Of a stretch of DNA of 64,000 nt, positions 1 to 9,314 are shown piece after piece. The first letter of the stretch is position 1. Every line of letters begins with the position of its first letter. The stretch is taken from the NCBI GenBank assembly GCA_009360885.1, contig SPEL01000003.1:372001-436000 (forward strand). Reading direction: 5' to 3'. Under the pieces are notes generated by a model. The model saw nothing but the letters and a program-made list of their open reading frames with translations, made no database searches and had not been told where the DNA came from. A program made the position numbers and the translations under genes. This DNA is from Sphingobium sp. (lineage in GTDB: Bacteria > Pseudomonadota > Alphaproteobacteria > Sphingomonadales > Sphingomonadaceae).

Positions 1-105
1 AATGACCGTTACGATGCATTTATCGAAGCGCTGGGCCGCAGGCTCGCTAACGGGCCAAAGATTAGAGAGGAAATTCGTGAAGATGTAACACCCCTATCCG
101 AATAG
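1..105 (+). CDS. C-terminal end of an unidentified protein (partial)
   Basis: An open frame runs in from the left edge and stops at TAG 103-105, giving 34 residues that end in IREEIREDVTPLSE. The stretch is charged and helical-looking, with no recognisable motif. Its position upstream of a conjugation cluster would suit the tail of a transfer or mobilisation gene, but nothing in the residues proves that. Confidence 0.35.
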   Translation, partial: NDRYDAFIEALGRRLANGPKIREEIREDVTPLSE

Positions 106-199
106 GTGGTGAATATGGCTGGCGTTTATTCTTCCACAGTCAGGTCCCATTCTGACCTAAAGTCTGGACGAACAAAGACTATCCCGTCAAATTAACCGG

Positions 200-1027
200 A
201 TGGCGGTGATTCCTCTCTGTGTCCCCTTCGAGAGAAAGGACGAAGCGCGTCAGGCAGGTGCACGATGGGACGCCACGCAGCGTGTCTGGACCTGCCAGAC
301 CGCCCTCCTTTCAACAGACGCCTATGCGCGATTGCGTCGGTTCGTACCGCGCATGTATCGTCCGGATTTGCAACCTCCCTATATCCGGCCCTGGATGGTT
401 CCTCAGACAGTATGGGGCAAAAATCTCCGGGCTCTTTTGCTCAAGAAAGAGTGGGATGTCATTCGCAAAGCAGCCTATGCGGCAAGCGGTAATCGCTGCC
501 GTGTCTGTGGCGGGCGCGGCCCGCAATGGCCTGTCGAAGCGGATGAGGCTTGGGAGTATAATGATGAAACCCGGACGCAGACGCTAAAAGGCGTGATCGC
601 GTTGTGCCCGGATTGTCATCATATTCGCCATTGGGGCAAGACGATGGTCGACGGGCATGAAGAGCAAGCCTTCATCCTTTTGATGCACATTAACCGTTGG
701 ACCCGGACGCAGGCGGAGGATGCCGTCGCATTCGCGTTCGACCAGTGGGAGCGTCGCTCGCGCCATGAATGGGAAAGCGACTATAGTTGGGTGACGCGGG
801 TTCATGGATTCCGCCCCGATGGAGATGGTGAACGACGGGCGAAAGCTGTCAATCGGGAACTGGTCAACAAGGCAGCCGCTCGCACCGGGCTGTTCGAACA
901 AGAAACAGCAATGGGGCACATCCCTGACGAGCAGCCGACCAAACCAAAACCCGAACCGACGATTCGGATGCGCTCGCTGACACAATCCTCAATCATGGGC
1001 TATCTTCGGAAACTCACGGGCAGATAA
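200..1027 (+). CDS. DUF5710 and HNH-like zinc-motif protein
   Basis: A 275-aa protein. Residues about 1-45 have the DUF5710 pattern (VPFERKDEARQAGARWD followed by a Trp), a small domain often attached to conjugation and plasmid proteins. The middle has two Cys pairs (CRVCGG near 100 and CPDCHH near 139) and a following HW, resembling a degenerate HNH/zinc-ribbon nuclease fold. The C-terminal third is charged and Pro-rich. It sits 112 bp upstream of trbB, so it probably travels with the conjugative module, but it is not part of the standard Trb set. Nuclease activity is inference from the Cys/His layout; a purely structural zinc site is equally possible. Confidence 0.6.
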   Translation: MAVIPLCVPFERKDEARQAGARWDATQRVWTCQTALLSTDAYARLRRFVPRMYRPDLQPPYIRPWMVPQTVWGKNLRALLLKKEWDVIRKAAYAASGNRCRVCGGRGPQWPVEADEAWEYNDETRTQTLKGVIALCPDCHHIRHWGKTMVDGHEEQAFILLMHINRWTRTQAEDAVAFAFDQWERRSRHEWESDYSWVTRVHGFRPDGDGERRAKAVNRELVNKAAARTGLFEQETAMGHIPDEQPTKPKPEPTIRMRSLTQSSIMGYLRKLTGR

Positions 1028-1123
1028 TTCCGCCCTCCGTATGTATCTGCCGCCTCTTATACTACGCCATCACTGAACTGTTGCACGAAGCCACTTTCTG
1101 TCTCTCTTGATGTTCCCCTGATG

Positions 1124-1143
1124 CCATGCGGATGGTCGCATGG
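1124..1143 (+). promoter_or_regulatory. Short hairpin ahead of trbB
   Basis: CCATGCG and CGCATGG form a perfect 7-bp stem around a 6-nt loop at the first possible ATG (1140). If transcribed it would occlude that ATG, and favours the later ATG at 1158, which is preceded by an AGGGGC element. Confidence 0.3.
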
Positions 1144-1157
1144 TCCGTTTCAGGGGC

Positions 1158-2210
1158 ATGATATTGACCGTTCACCCGATCCGTTCCGAGGCAATTTCAC
1201 GCGGCGCGCGCATGCTGCGCACGGCGCTGGGGCCGTCGATCGCAACTTGGCTCGACGATGCTGCGGTCATCGAGGTGATACTCAATCCTGATGGCCGATT
1301 ATGGGTCGATCGGCTCGGCGAAGGCATCAGCGATACAGGGTTAACGCTGACTGCAGAGGATGGGGAACGCATCATCCGCCTCGTCGCCCATCATGTCGGA
1401 GTCGAAGTCCATGCAAGCAGCCCCCGTGTCTCGGCGGAGCTGCCTGAAGGGGGCGAACGTTTCGAAGGCCTGCTGCCTCCCGTGGTCGCAGCGCCAGCCT
1501 TCGCGATCCGTAAACCCGCTGTCGCGCTGTTTACGCTGGACGACTATGTGGCCTCCGGGATCATGTCATCCGTGGAGGCCGAGGCACTTCGACACGGTGT
1601 CAGGACCCGCGCCAACATCCTTGTCGCTGGCGGCACAGGCACAGGCAAGACCACGCTGGTGAACGCGCTTCTGGCAGAGGTCGCCAAGACGAACGACCGT
1701 ATCGTGCTGATCGAAGACACGCGCGAGTTGCAATGCGCCGCGCCTAACCTCGTCGCGATGCGTACAAAGGAAGGCGTCGTCACCATGTCCGATCTGGTGC
1801 GCTGCGCGCTGCGCCTGCGACCGGATCGCATCCCGATTGGCGAGGTGCGCGGACCTGAGGCGCTGGATCTGCTCAAAGCATGGGGCACCGGTCATCCCGG
1901 AGGTGTCGGCACAATCCATGCTGGCAGCGCGCTTGGCGCGCTGCGGCGGATGGAACAACTCATCCAGGAGGTAGTGGTGACGGTACCGCGAGCACTGCTG
2001 GCCGAGACCATTGATTTGATCGCGGTGCTGGTGCGCGAGGAACCCGGATCGATTTCAAGCGAACCGGTGACGGCAAGCGGCTCGGAAATAGCGGTCAATA
2101 AGCCTTTCCGCCGTCTTGCCGAACTGGCGCGCGTCGAGGGCATCGATGCCATGACCGGCGACTATCGCCTCATCCCAATTATCAATCCCCAGCCCGGAGA
2201 CCAAAAATGA
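1158..2210 (+). CDS. trbB: Conjugal transfer ATPase TrbB (VirB11 family)
   Basis: Hexameric secretion ATPase of the P-type type IV secretion system; it works at the inner membrane, cytoplasmic face. The Walker A (GGTGTGKTT) lies about 160 residues in, followed by a Walker B-like [20 protein letters not shown] stretch and the TIHA His box typical of VirB11/PilT-type ATPases. About 350 aa matches the family length. An in-frame ATG exists at 1140, but 1158 is preferred because of spacing from a purine-rich site and because the upstream ATG lies in a hairpin. The stop overlaps the start of trbC (ATGA), so it is the first gene of a translationally coupled operon. Confidence 0.93.
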   Translation: MILTVHPIRSEAISRGARMLRTALGPSIATWLDDAAVIEVILNPDGRLWVDRLGEGISDTGLTLTAEDGERIIRLVAHHVGVEVHASSPRVSAELPEGGERFEGLLPPVVAAPAFAIRKPAVALFTLDDYVASGIMSSVEAEALRHGVRTRANILVAGGTGTGKTTLVNALLAEVAKTNDRIVLIEDTRELQCAAPNLVAMRTKEGVVTMSDLVRCALRLRPDRIPIGEVRGPEALDLLKAWGTGHPGGVGTIHAGSALGALRRMEQLIQEVVVTVPRALLAETIDLIAVLVREEPGSISSEPVTASGSEIAVNKPFRRLAELARVEGIDAMTGDYRLIPIINPQPGDQK

Positions 2211-2539
2211 TCCATGCCATCCACCATGGCGCACGCCGCGTCATACTCACCGCTACCTCCAGCCTGATCGCGCTCACCCTGTCCGTTCCGGCTCATGCAT
2301 CGGGCTCATCGATGCCGTGGGAAGCCCCGCTCCAGTCGGTGCTTGAATCTATCGAGGGACCGGTGGCCAAGATCGTCGCGGTGATCATCATCATCGTCAC
2401 CGGCCTGACGTTGGCGTTCGGCGATAGTTCAGGGGGATTTCGCCGTCTGATCCAGATCGTCTTTGGCCTATCGATCGCCTTTGCCGCCAGTTCCTTCTTC
2501 CTTTCGTTCTTCTCCTTTGGCGGCGGGGCGCTGGTCTGA
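2207..2539 (+). CDS. trbC: TrbC pilin-like subunit (VirB2)
   Basis: A 110-aa protein with an N-terminal signal sequence (cleavage plausible after PAHAS around residue 32) and two hydrophobic helices separated by GDSSGG, the usual prepilin layout. In P-type systems this is the major pilus subunit. It overlaps trbB by 4 nt and trbD by 1 nt (TGATG). Identification rests on size, topology and gene order. Confidence 0.88.
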   Translation: MIHAIHHGARRVILTATSSLIALTLSVPAHASGSSMPWEAPLQSVLESIEGPVAKIVAVIIIIVTGLTLAFGDSSGGFRRLIQIVFGLSIAFAASSFFLSFFSFGGGALV

Positions 2540-2808
2540 TGGCAGGAGAAGACATCATCCCCGGTTTCTATGCCCCGGTCCACCGGGCACTGACCGAGCC
2601 GATATTGCTCGGTGGCGCCCCGCGTGCGCTCACGATTGTCAACGGGACACTAGCGGGTGCCATTGGTCTGGGCTTGCGTCTCTGGATCGCCGGGCTTGTC
2701 ATATGGGCGATCGGTCATGGGCTCTCTGTCTGGGCAGCACGCCGTGACCCTCAATTCGTGGACGTAGCCCGACGGCATCTCAAATATCCGACGTGGATGC
2801 AGCCATGA
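2539..2808 (+). CDS. trbD: TrbD inner-membrane protein (VirB3)
   Basis: An 89-aa protein opening with the conserved IIPGFYAPVHRALTEPILLGGAPR stretch of VirB3/TrbD proteins (residues 5 to 30), then two hydrophobic segments and a short basic tail. VirB3 proteins associate with the VirB4 ATPase, which here is the next gene. Its start overlaps the trbC stop (TGATG) and its stop overlaps the trbE start. Confidence 0.9.
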   Translation: MAGEDIIPGFYAPVHRALTEPILLGGAPRALTIVNGTLAGAIGLGLRLWIAGLVIWAIGHGLSVWAARRDPQFVDVARRHLKYPTWMQP

Positions 2809-5240
2809 TGTCCCTGCGTGAATATAGGAACCGGGCTGCTCATCTGGCCGACTTCTTACCTTGGGCTGCGCTGGCCGGTGAAGGGGTGGTGCTCAATAAG
2901 GACGGTTCGTTTCAGCGGACAGCGCGTTTTCGCGGGCCGGATCTCGACAGCGCAACGCCCGCCGAACTAGTCGCGACGACCGCGCGGCTCAACAATGCGC
3001 TGCGGCGTCTCGGTTCAGGCTGGGCCATTTTCGTTGAAGCACAGCGCAGCCCCGCACTCGACTATCCGGAGAGCAATTTCCCCGATCCCGTCTCGGCGCT
3101 GGTGGACATGGAGCGGCGCGAACAGTTCCGGGAAGAAGGAAGTCACTTCGAAAGTGCTTATTATCTGACCCTGCTGTGGATGCCGCCAGCCGAGGACGCT
3201 GCGCGGGCAGAAAACTGGCTCTATGAGGGCCGGTCGAATGGCGGCGTCGACAGTCAGGAACTACTCAAGGGCTTTATTGATCGCAGCGACCGGCTGCTAA
3301 ACCTTGTCGATGGCTTCGTGCCGGAGGTCGCCTGGCTCAATGATAGTGAAACGCTGACCTACCTCCATTCGACGATTTCCACTCGCCGCCAGAATGTGCG
3401 CGTACCGGAAACACCGATGCACCTAGACGCACTACTGGCCGACGAACCGCTGACCGGCGGTCTGGAGCCGAAACTGGGTGAGCATCATCTGCGGACGCTC
3501 ACTATCATTGGATTCCCGAGTGTCACATTCCCCGGCCTGCTGGATGAACTCAATCGCCTCGCCTTCGAGTATCGCTGGTCCACCCGCGCGATCATGCTCG
3601 ACAAGACGGATGCGACGAAGCTGCTAACGAAAATCCGTCGCCAATGGTTCGCGAAGCGCAAAAGCGTTGCCGCAATCCTGAAGGAAGTGATGACCAATGA
3701 GGCATCGACTCTGCTCGACAGTGATGCATCGAACAAAGCAGCTGATGCAGACATAGCGTTGCAGGAACTGGGTGCTGACTATGCCGCTATGGCCTATGTC
3801 ACCGCGACTGTGACGGTTTGGGACCGCGACCCGGCCATTGCCGCCGAGAAACTGCGGCTGGTCGAGAAGGTCATTCAAGGCCGGGATTTCACTACCATCC
3901 CCGAAGGAATGAACGCCATCGAAGCATGGCTGGGAAGTCTCCCCGGCCATGTCTACGCCAATGTTCGGCAACCGCCGATCTCTACCCTTAATCTCGCCCA
4001 CCTGATACCCCTGTCAGCGGTGTGGGCGGGGCCGGAACGGGACGAGCATTTGGATGCTCCCCCCTTGCTCTACGGCAAGACCGAAGGCTCGACCCCGTTC
4101 CGGTTTTCCCTTCATGTCGGCGATGTCGGTCACACCCTCATTGTTGGGCCAACCGGCGCGGGCAAATCTGTGCTGCTTGCCCTCATGGCGATGCAGTTTC
4201 GGCGCTATGAGGGGGCACAGGTCTTCGCATTTGATTTCGGCGGTTCGATCCGCGCCGCCGCGCTCGGCATGGAGGGCGACTGGCAGGATCTGGGCGGCAA
4301 CCTCTCCGATGACAGTAACGGCGGAGTGCAGTTGCAGCCGCTGGCCCGGATCGACGATCCGGCGCAGCGGGCGTGGGCGGCGCAGTGGATCGCCGCGATC
4401 CTTGGCAGCGAAGGCGTTACGGTCGATCCGCAGGCAAAGGAGCATATCTGGTCGGCATTGGGATCACTTGCTTCAGCTCCTGTCACAGAACGCACGCTCA
4501 CCGGACTAGCAGTGCTGCTACAATCGCAGACACTCAAGCAGGCGTTATCTCCTTATTGCGTTGGTGGGCCCTGGGGACGGTTGCTCGATGCCGAGGTCGA
4601 GCAACTGGGTGCAGCCTCGGTTCAGGCATTCGAGACCGAGGGGCTGGTCGGTGCGGGGGCTGCCGCTGCCGTGCTGTCTTATCTTTTCCACCGGATTGAA
4701 GGGCGCCTCGACGGTTCGCCCACGCTCATCATCATCGATGAAGGCTGGCTGGTGCTCGACAGTCCGGATTTTGCAGCACAATTGCGGGAGTGGCTCAAAA
4801 CGCTGCGTAAAAAGAACGCCAGCGTTATCTTCGCGACCCAAAGCCTCGCCGACATCGAAACGTCAAGCATCGCGCCGGCGATCATCGAAAGCTGCCCGAC
4901 ACGTATCTTTCTGCCCAACGAACGCGGCGCCGAACCACAGATCGCCGCTATCTATGGGCGCTTCGGTCTCAATGCCCGGCAAATCGAGATACTCAGTCGA
5001 GCCACGCCTAAGCGCGATTATTACTGCCAGTCGCGGCGCGGTAACCGGCTGTTCGAGCTCGGGCTGGGAGAGGTTGCGCTGGCCTTTGCTGTCGCCTCGT
5101 CGAAAACCGACCAGCTCGCCATCGCCAACATCATTGAAACCCAAGGGGCGTCTGCCTTTGCGGCTGCATGGTTGCGTCATCATGGGCTCGACTGGGCCGC
5201 AGAGCTTCTTCCCTCCGTCAGTCAGGAAACAGCATCATGA
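2805..5240 (+). CDS. trbE: TrbE conjugal transfer ATPase (VirB4)
   Basis: A large ATPase of about 811 aa that powers pilus assembly and substrate transfer. Walker A (GPTGAGKSVL) lies near residue 447 and Walker B (TLIIIDEGWLVLD) near 640, followed by FATQSLADIETS and PNERGAEPQI motifs found in VirB4 proteins. The frame is open from an ATG at 2793, but the ATG at 2805 overlaps the trbD stop as ATGA, like other junctions in this operon, so 2805 is preferred. Its stop overlaps trbJ by 4 nt. Confidence 0.94.
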   Translation: MMSLREYRNRAAHLADFLPWAALAGEGVVLNKDGSFQRTARFRGPDLDSATPAELVATTARLNNALRRLGSGWAIFVEAQRSPALDYPESNFPDPVSALVDMERREQFREEGSHFESAYYLTLLWMPPAEDAARAENWLYEGRSNGGVDSQELLKGFIDRSDRLLNLVDGFVPEVAWLNDSETLTYLHSTISTRRQNVRVPETPMHLDALLADEPLTGGLEPKLGEHHLRTLTIIGFPSVTFPGLLDELNRLAFEYRWSTRAIMLDKTDATKLLTKIRRQWFAKRKSVAAILKEVMTNEASTLLDSDASNKAADADIALQELGADYAAMAYVTATVTVWDRDPAIAAEKLRLVEKVIQGRDFTTIPEGMNAIEAWLGSLPGHVYANVRQPPISTLNLAHLIPLSAVWAGPERDEHLDAPPLLYGKTEGSTPFRFSLHVGDVGHTLIVGPTGAGKSVLLALMAMQFRRYEGAQVFAFDFGGSIRAAALGMEGDWQDLGGNLSDDSNGGVQLQPLARIDDPAQRAWAAQWIAAILGSEGVTVDPQAKEHIWSALGSLASAPVTERTLTGLAVLLQSQTLKQALSPYCVGGPWGRLLDAEVEQLGAASVQAFETEGLVGAGAAAAVLSYLFHRIEGRLDGSPTLIIIDEGWLVLDSPDFAAQLREWLKTLRKKNASVIFATQSLADIETSSIAPAIIESCPTRIFLPNERGAEPQIAAIYGRFGLNARQIEILSRATPKRDYYCQSRRGNRLFELGLGEVALAFAVASSKTDQLAIANIIETQGASAFAAAWLRHHGLDWAAELLPSVSQETAS

Positions 5241-5935
5241 TCCGTTCTGCATATTATCGTTCGATGGCAGTCGCCATGGCCAGCGTTGCGCTTCTATCCT
5301 TTGCGGGCCCCGCTGCTGCGATCACCGTCTATGATCCGGCCAATTATGCATCCAATGTGTTGCAGGCCGCCCGGGCTTTGCAGCAGATCAATAACCAGAT
5401 CACGCAGATCCAGCAGCAGGCAACCAGCCTGGTCAATGACGCGAAGAATTTGACCAGCCTGCCGCTCTCGACCTTGTCGGTGCTGGAACAGCAAGTTCAG
5501 CAGACCCGTCAGCTGCTGGGGCAGGCCCAACGCATCGCTTATGATGTGCAGACTATCCAGCAGACCTTTAGTAATCGCTATAAGGGATCAGCGCTCACCG
5601 GCAGCCATGAGCAGATGGTCACCAATGCCAATGCCCGCTGGGAAGACAGTGTCGGCGCGTTGGAAGATGCGCTGAAGGTGCAGGCGGGTGTCGTCGGTAA
5701 CATCGATGGCACGCGTAGCAGCATGAACAGTCTGGTTACAGCCAGCCAGTCGGCGACTGGTGCTCTGCAGGCAACGCAGGCCGGTAACCAGCTTCTCGCG
5801 CTGCAATCTCAGCAACTGGCGGATCTGACCGCAGTCGTTGCTGCGCAGGGCCGCGCGCAGGCGCTGGAATCCGCCCGGCAAACCGCGATCGAAGCAGAAG
5901 CGCGCGAGCGCTTCCGTCGGTTCATGGGCAACTGA
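5237..5935 (+). CDS. trbJ: TrbJ (VirB5-like) transfer protein
   Basis: About 232 aa, starting at an ATG that overlaps the trbE stop (ATGA). A classical signal peptide (hydrophobic run ending SFAGPAAA) precedes the mature ITVYDPANYASN start typical of TrbJ. The rest is Gln-rich coiled coil (QQINNQITQIQQQATSL and similar), as expected for the minor pilus component. The frame is also open upstream to 5168, but the signal peptide shows 5237 is the real start. Confidence 0.92.
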   Translation: MIRSAYYRSMAVAMASVALLSFAGPAAAITVYDPANYASNVLQAARALQQINNQITQIQQQATSLVNDAKNLTSLPLSTLSVLEQQVQQTRQLLGQAQRIAYDVQTIQQTFSNRYKGSALTGSHEQMVTNANARWEDSVGALEDALKVQAGVVGNIDGTRSSMNSLVTASQSATGALQATQAGNQLLALQSQQLADLTAVVAAQGRAQALESARQTAIEAEARERFRRFMGN

Positions 5936-5940
5936 TTGCC

Positions 5941-6252
5941 ATGTCGCGCACGGCAAAGATTGCAGCAGTAGCCGCGGTTGCAGGCATGATGCTGGCGGTT
6001 GGCATCGCGACCTTGCGTGAGCCACGGAATATTCTGTCTGAAGCAGCCCTGCCAATTTCTGATGAGAGTGGCGCGAATATACCGCTGGCCCGCGAACTGG
6101 AACGCTGCGCTACCCTCACCATGCCTGACAGCGGATGTGAGGCCGCATGGGCAACTAACCGCAGGCGCTTTTTCCGTCAGGAGAAACGGGAGACGAGTGA
6201 GGAATTGGGCAGCAATGTCCCTCCCGTTGATCTGGAAGGCCTTAAGCCGTGA
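5941..6252 (+). CDS. TrbK-alt putative entry-exclusion protein
   Basis: A 103-aa protein with one N-terminal hydrophobic segment (IAAVAAVAGMMLAVGIATL), then a short periplasmic part with two Cys residues (RCATLTMPDSGCEAAWATNRRRFF), the pattern of the short protein annotated as TrbK-alt in alphaproteobacterial trb clusters. It lies between trbJ and trbL, where trbK sits in IncP plasmids, and its stop overlaps the GTG start of trbL. Entry exclusion (blocking entry of a second copy of the same element) is known for RP4 TrbK; for this alternative family it is inferred from position. Confidence 0.75.
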   Translation: MSRTAKIAAVAAVAGMMLAVGIATLREPRNILSEAALPISDESGANIPLARELERCATLTMPDSGCEAAWATNRRRFFRQEKRETSEELGSNVPPVDLEGLKP

Positions 6253-7613
6253 ACGATACCGGCGTCATCGATAGTTTTCTTGCTGTTTTCACTAGCTATA
6301 TCGACAGCGGCTTTGGTCTGCTGGGCGGTGAGGTGGGCTTTCTTTCCTCAACCCTGATCGCGATTGATGTGACCATCGCGGGTCTGTTCTGGGCCTGGGG
6401 CGCGGATGAGGACGTGATTCAGCGGCTGGTGAAGAAAACCCTCTACATCGGCGCCTTTGCGTTCATCATCGGTAATTTCCAGACGCTCGCCACCATCATA
6501 TTCGAGAGCTTTGCAGGGCTAGGGCTCAAGGCAGGCGGCGATGCACTCAGCCTAGCGGAGTTTATGAAGCCCGGCAGCATCGCGGCAACTGGTCTCAAAG
6601 CAGGCAAGCCATTGCTTGATACAGCCGGGCAGTTCGCCAGTCTGATGGCCTTCTTCGCCAATGCCGCGCTGATCCTCATCCTGTTGCTTGCTTGGGTGAT
6701 TGTCGTGCTGGCTTTCTTCATCATCGCCGTGCAGGTCTTCATCACCTTAATCGAGTTCAAGCTGGTGACGCTAGCCGGGTTCGTACTGCTGCCTTTCGCT
6801 TTCTGGGGGCGCACCGCCTTCATGGCGGAGAAGGTGCTGGGCCACATCGTCTCCTCCGGCATTAAGGTGCTGGTGCTCGCCGTTATCACCGGTATCGGCA
6901 CCACATTGTTCACACAATTCACAGACGCTAATCTTGGGGTCGAACCCGATATCAATCAGGTTATGGCTATCGCGCTGGCGGCTTTGTCATTGTTAGGCCT
7001 CGCTATCTTCGGTCCGGGTATCGCCAATGGCATCGTCTCGGGCGGACCGCAGCTTGGCGCGGGAGTCGCGGCGGGAACAGCCCTAGCCGCTGGCGGTGCT
7101 CTTGCCGGTGGCGCTGCGGCCGCAAAGCTTGGGGTAGGGGCTGCGGGATCAGCGCTGTCGGCAGGTGGCTCCATGGCGGCATCTGCGGCGCAGGCCGGAG
7201 CGCGAGCCGCTGGCGCTGCTACGGGAGCTTATAGCGTTGGCTCTCTGGGCAAAAGCGGTGCGGGCGCGATTGCAGGCGGTATGGCGGCTGTCGGGCAGAA
7301 GGCTGCTTCCGGAGCTGCCACTGCCGCTCTGTCACCTTTGCGCAAAGCCGCCGCTAAGGCTGGCTCTTCCATGAAAGACAATTTCCGTGCGGGTGCCCGC
7401 GCTGGGCTGGGAGCATCCGATGCGGGACAAAAAGCATCCGCCGCGGCCCCTTCAACGGCTCAGGCCGTATCACCTTCCGCTCCGCCCGCATGGGCCGCCT
7501 CCATGAAACAGCGTCAGGCCGTGACACAGGGAGCCTCCATGGTCGCCCACAGCCTCAAGGGTGGTGACAGCCATGGCGGCGGCGGGGTCCCGGACATCAG
7601 AGAAAAGGACTGA
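6249..7613 (+). CDS. trbL: TrbL polytopic channel protein (VirB6)
   Basis: A 454-aa protein starting with GTG inside the previous stop codon (GTGA). The first 280 residues contain six or so membrane helices typical of TrbL/VirB6. The remainder is a low-complexity Ala/Gly-rich cytoplasmic or periplasmic tail (repeated AAGGALAGGAAAA-like stretches) that is a recurrent but poorly conserved feature of TrbL. It forms part of the inner-membrane conduit. Confidence 0.92.
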   Translation: MNDTGVIDSFLAVFTSYIDSGFGLLGGEVGFLSSTLIAIDVTIAGLFWAWGADEDVIQRLVKKTLYIGAFAFIIGNFQTLATIIFESFAGLGLKAGGDALSLAEFMKPGSIAATGLKAGKPLLDTAGQFASLMAFFANAALILILLLAWVIVVLAFFIIAVQVFITLIEFKLVTLAGFVLLPFAFWGRTAFMAEKVLGHIVSSGIKVLVLAVITGIGTTLFTQFTDANLGVEPDINQVMAIALAALSLLGLAIFGPGIANGIVSGGPQLGAGVAAGTALAAGGALAGGAAAAKLGVGAAGSALSAGGSMAASAAQAGARAAGAATGAYSVGSLGKSGAGAIAGGMAAVGQKAASGAATAALSPLRKAAAKAGSSMKDNFRAGARAGLGASDAGQKASAAAPSTAQAVSPSAPPAWAASMKQRQAVTQGASMVAHSLKGGDSHGGGGVPDIREKD

Positions 7614-7617
7614 ACCT

Positions 7618-8301
7618 ATGTTCCGACGCCCTTCGATCCGCTATGGGGATACCCCGCAGCCCGTCACACCCTATCAGCGCGCGGCGCAGGTCTGGGATGA
7701 TCGCATCGGCTCGGCCCGCGTGCAGGCGAAGAACTGGCGGCTCGCTTTCTTTGCCGCACTCACGATGTCCGGCGGTCTTGCCGCTGGCCTTGTCTGGCAG
7801 TCGGCGCGCGGAACGATAGTCCCATGGGTCGTCGAGGTCGACAAGCTGGGCGAGGCACAGGTGGTCGCCCCGGCGCAAGCTGGATATCAGCCTGGCGATC
7901 CGCAAATCGCGTTCCATCTCGCCCGGTTCATTGAGCAGGTCAGGAGCCTATCCGCTGATCCGATCATCGTCCGACAGAATTGGCTGCGCGCCTATGAGTT
8001 TACTACCGACAAGGGTGGGCAGGCACTTAATGACCATGCGCGTGCCAATGACCCATTTGCGCAGATTGGAAGGGTTCAGGTCGCGGTAGATGTATCGAGC
8101 GTCATTCGGGCCTCGCCTGACAGCTTTCGCATAGCATGGACGGAACGCCGCTATCAGGATGGCAGCCTTATTGCGACCGAGCGCTGGTCGGCGATCCTGA
8201 CGGTCGTCGTGCAACCACCGCGCACCCCCGAAAGTCTGCGCAAAAACCCGCTCGGCATTTTCGTCAATGCTCTCAACTGGTCGAAAGAACTGTCACAATG
8301 A
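7618..8301 (+). CDS. trbF: TrbF (VirB8) scaffold protein
   Basis: About 227 aa: a short cytoplasmic N-terminus (TPYQRAAQVWDDRIGSARVQAKNW, a strong TrbF signature), one membrane helix around residues 40-60, then a periplasmic VirB8-like domain. The frame is open from 7561, but the ATG at 7618, 4 nt after the trbL stop, gives the canonical N-terminus. The stop overlaps trbG (ATGA). Confidence 0.93.
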   Translation: MFRRPSIRYGDTPQPVTPYQRAAQVWDDRIGSARVQAKNWRLAFFAALTMSGGLAAGLVWQSARGTIVPWVVEVDKLGEAQVVAPAQAGYQPGDPQIAFHLARFIEQVRSLSADPIIVRQNWLRAYEFTTDKGGQALNDHARANDPFAQIGRVQVAVDVSSVIRASPDSFRIAWTERRYQDGSLIATERWSAILTVVVQPPRTPESLRKNPLGIFVNALNWSKELSQ

Positions 8302-9314
8302 CCCGGCTATCCTCACGCCATGCCGCCAGCGCGGCGCTAATATTGTCTGCAAGCCTCCTTGACGGCTGCGCTGCCACATCAGCGAAAGTACCGGATGTCG
8401 TCCGGGATGCTCCGCCGGTGGAAATCGCCGCAACACTCAAGGCTGAAGCACCGCAAAGGGTTGAGATCGTAACGATCCCACAACCGCTAGCTTTGCCCGG
8501 CCAGTTGAAACCTGTTGCGCAGAGTGTGCATGCCTCAGAACCGGCGGATCCCCGCCGCGGTGTGGGTGCTGCCAATGCCGCCGCGCGCGTTGAACCGGCG
8601 CGGGATGATTATCTCAATGCGATCCAGCGCTATCCTTATGCCGATGGCGCGCTTTATCAGGTCTATGCCGCGCCCGGACAGGTGACCGATATTGCGCTAC
8701 AGGAAGGCGAACAGCTTGTAGGCGCAGGACCAGTAGCAGCGGGCGACACCGTGCGCTGGATCATCGGCGATACGACAAGCGGTAACGGGGCCACTACGCG
8801 CGTTCATATTCTTGTGAAGCCGACGCGCCCTGATATCACCACAAACCTCGTCATCAACACCGACAGGCGGACCTATCATCTGGAACTACGGGCAACGCCC
8901 TCGACCTATATGGCATCAGTCTCCTGGACCTATCCGCAAGATGAGATCATTGCGCTGCGAGGCGCTAACACGGCTGCTGAAGCCATCGCGCCAGTTGCCG
9001 TAGGTTTAAATCTTACTGCGCTCAATTTTGGTTACCGGATTGAGGGTGATCGAACACCATGGAAGCCAGTCCGCGCGTTCGATGATGGCAAGCAGATGTT
9101 TATAGAGTTCCCGCCGGAAATTGCGCAGGGCGAGATGCCACCGCTGTTCGTGATCGGGCCAGCTGGTGACGCCGAGCTGGTCAATTACCGCGTGCAGGGC
9201 CGCTATATGGTAGTGGACCGGCTGTTTGCCGCAGCAGAGCTCCGTCTTGGTGACAAGCGCAGCGAACGGCGCGTGCGCATAGTGCGGTATGAGGGACGGG
9301 AGCGGCGGAGATGA
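8298..9314 (+). CDS. trbG: TrbG (VirB9) outer-membrane complex protein
   Basis: About 338 aa. It begins at an ATG overlapping the trbF stop. A hydrophobic signal ends in LLDGCAATS, which resembles a lipobox but has Asp at -2, so lipidation is uncertain. The middle and C-terminal parts carry the VirB9/CagX pattern (PYADGALYQVYAAPGQVTDIALQEGE; YHLELRATPSTYMASVSWTYP; the C-terminal YRVQGRYMVVDRLF). It builds the outer-membrane core with TrbI. The stop overlaps trbI. Confidence 0.93.
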   Translation: MTRLSSRHAASAALILSASLLDGCAATSAKVPDVVRDAPPVEIAATLKAEAPQRVEIVTIPQPLALPGQLKPVAQSVHASEPADPRRGVGAANAAARVEPARDDYLNAIQRYPYADGALYQVYAAPGQVTDIALQEGEQLVGAGPVAAGDTVRWIIGDTTSGNGATTRVHILVKPTRPDITTNLVINTDRRTYHLELRATPSTYMASVSWTYPQDEIIALRGANTAAEAIAPVAVGLNLTALNFGYRIEGDRTPWKPVRAFDDGKQMFIEFPPEIAQGEMPPLFVIGPAGDAELVNYRVQGRYMVVDRLFAAAELRLGDKRSERRVRIVRYEGRERRR

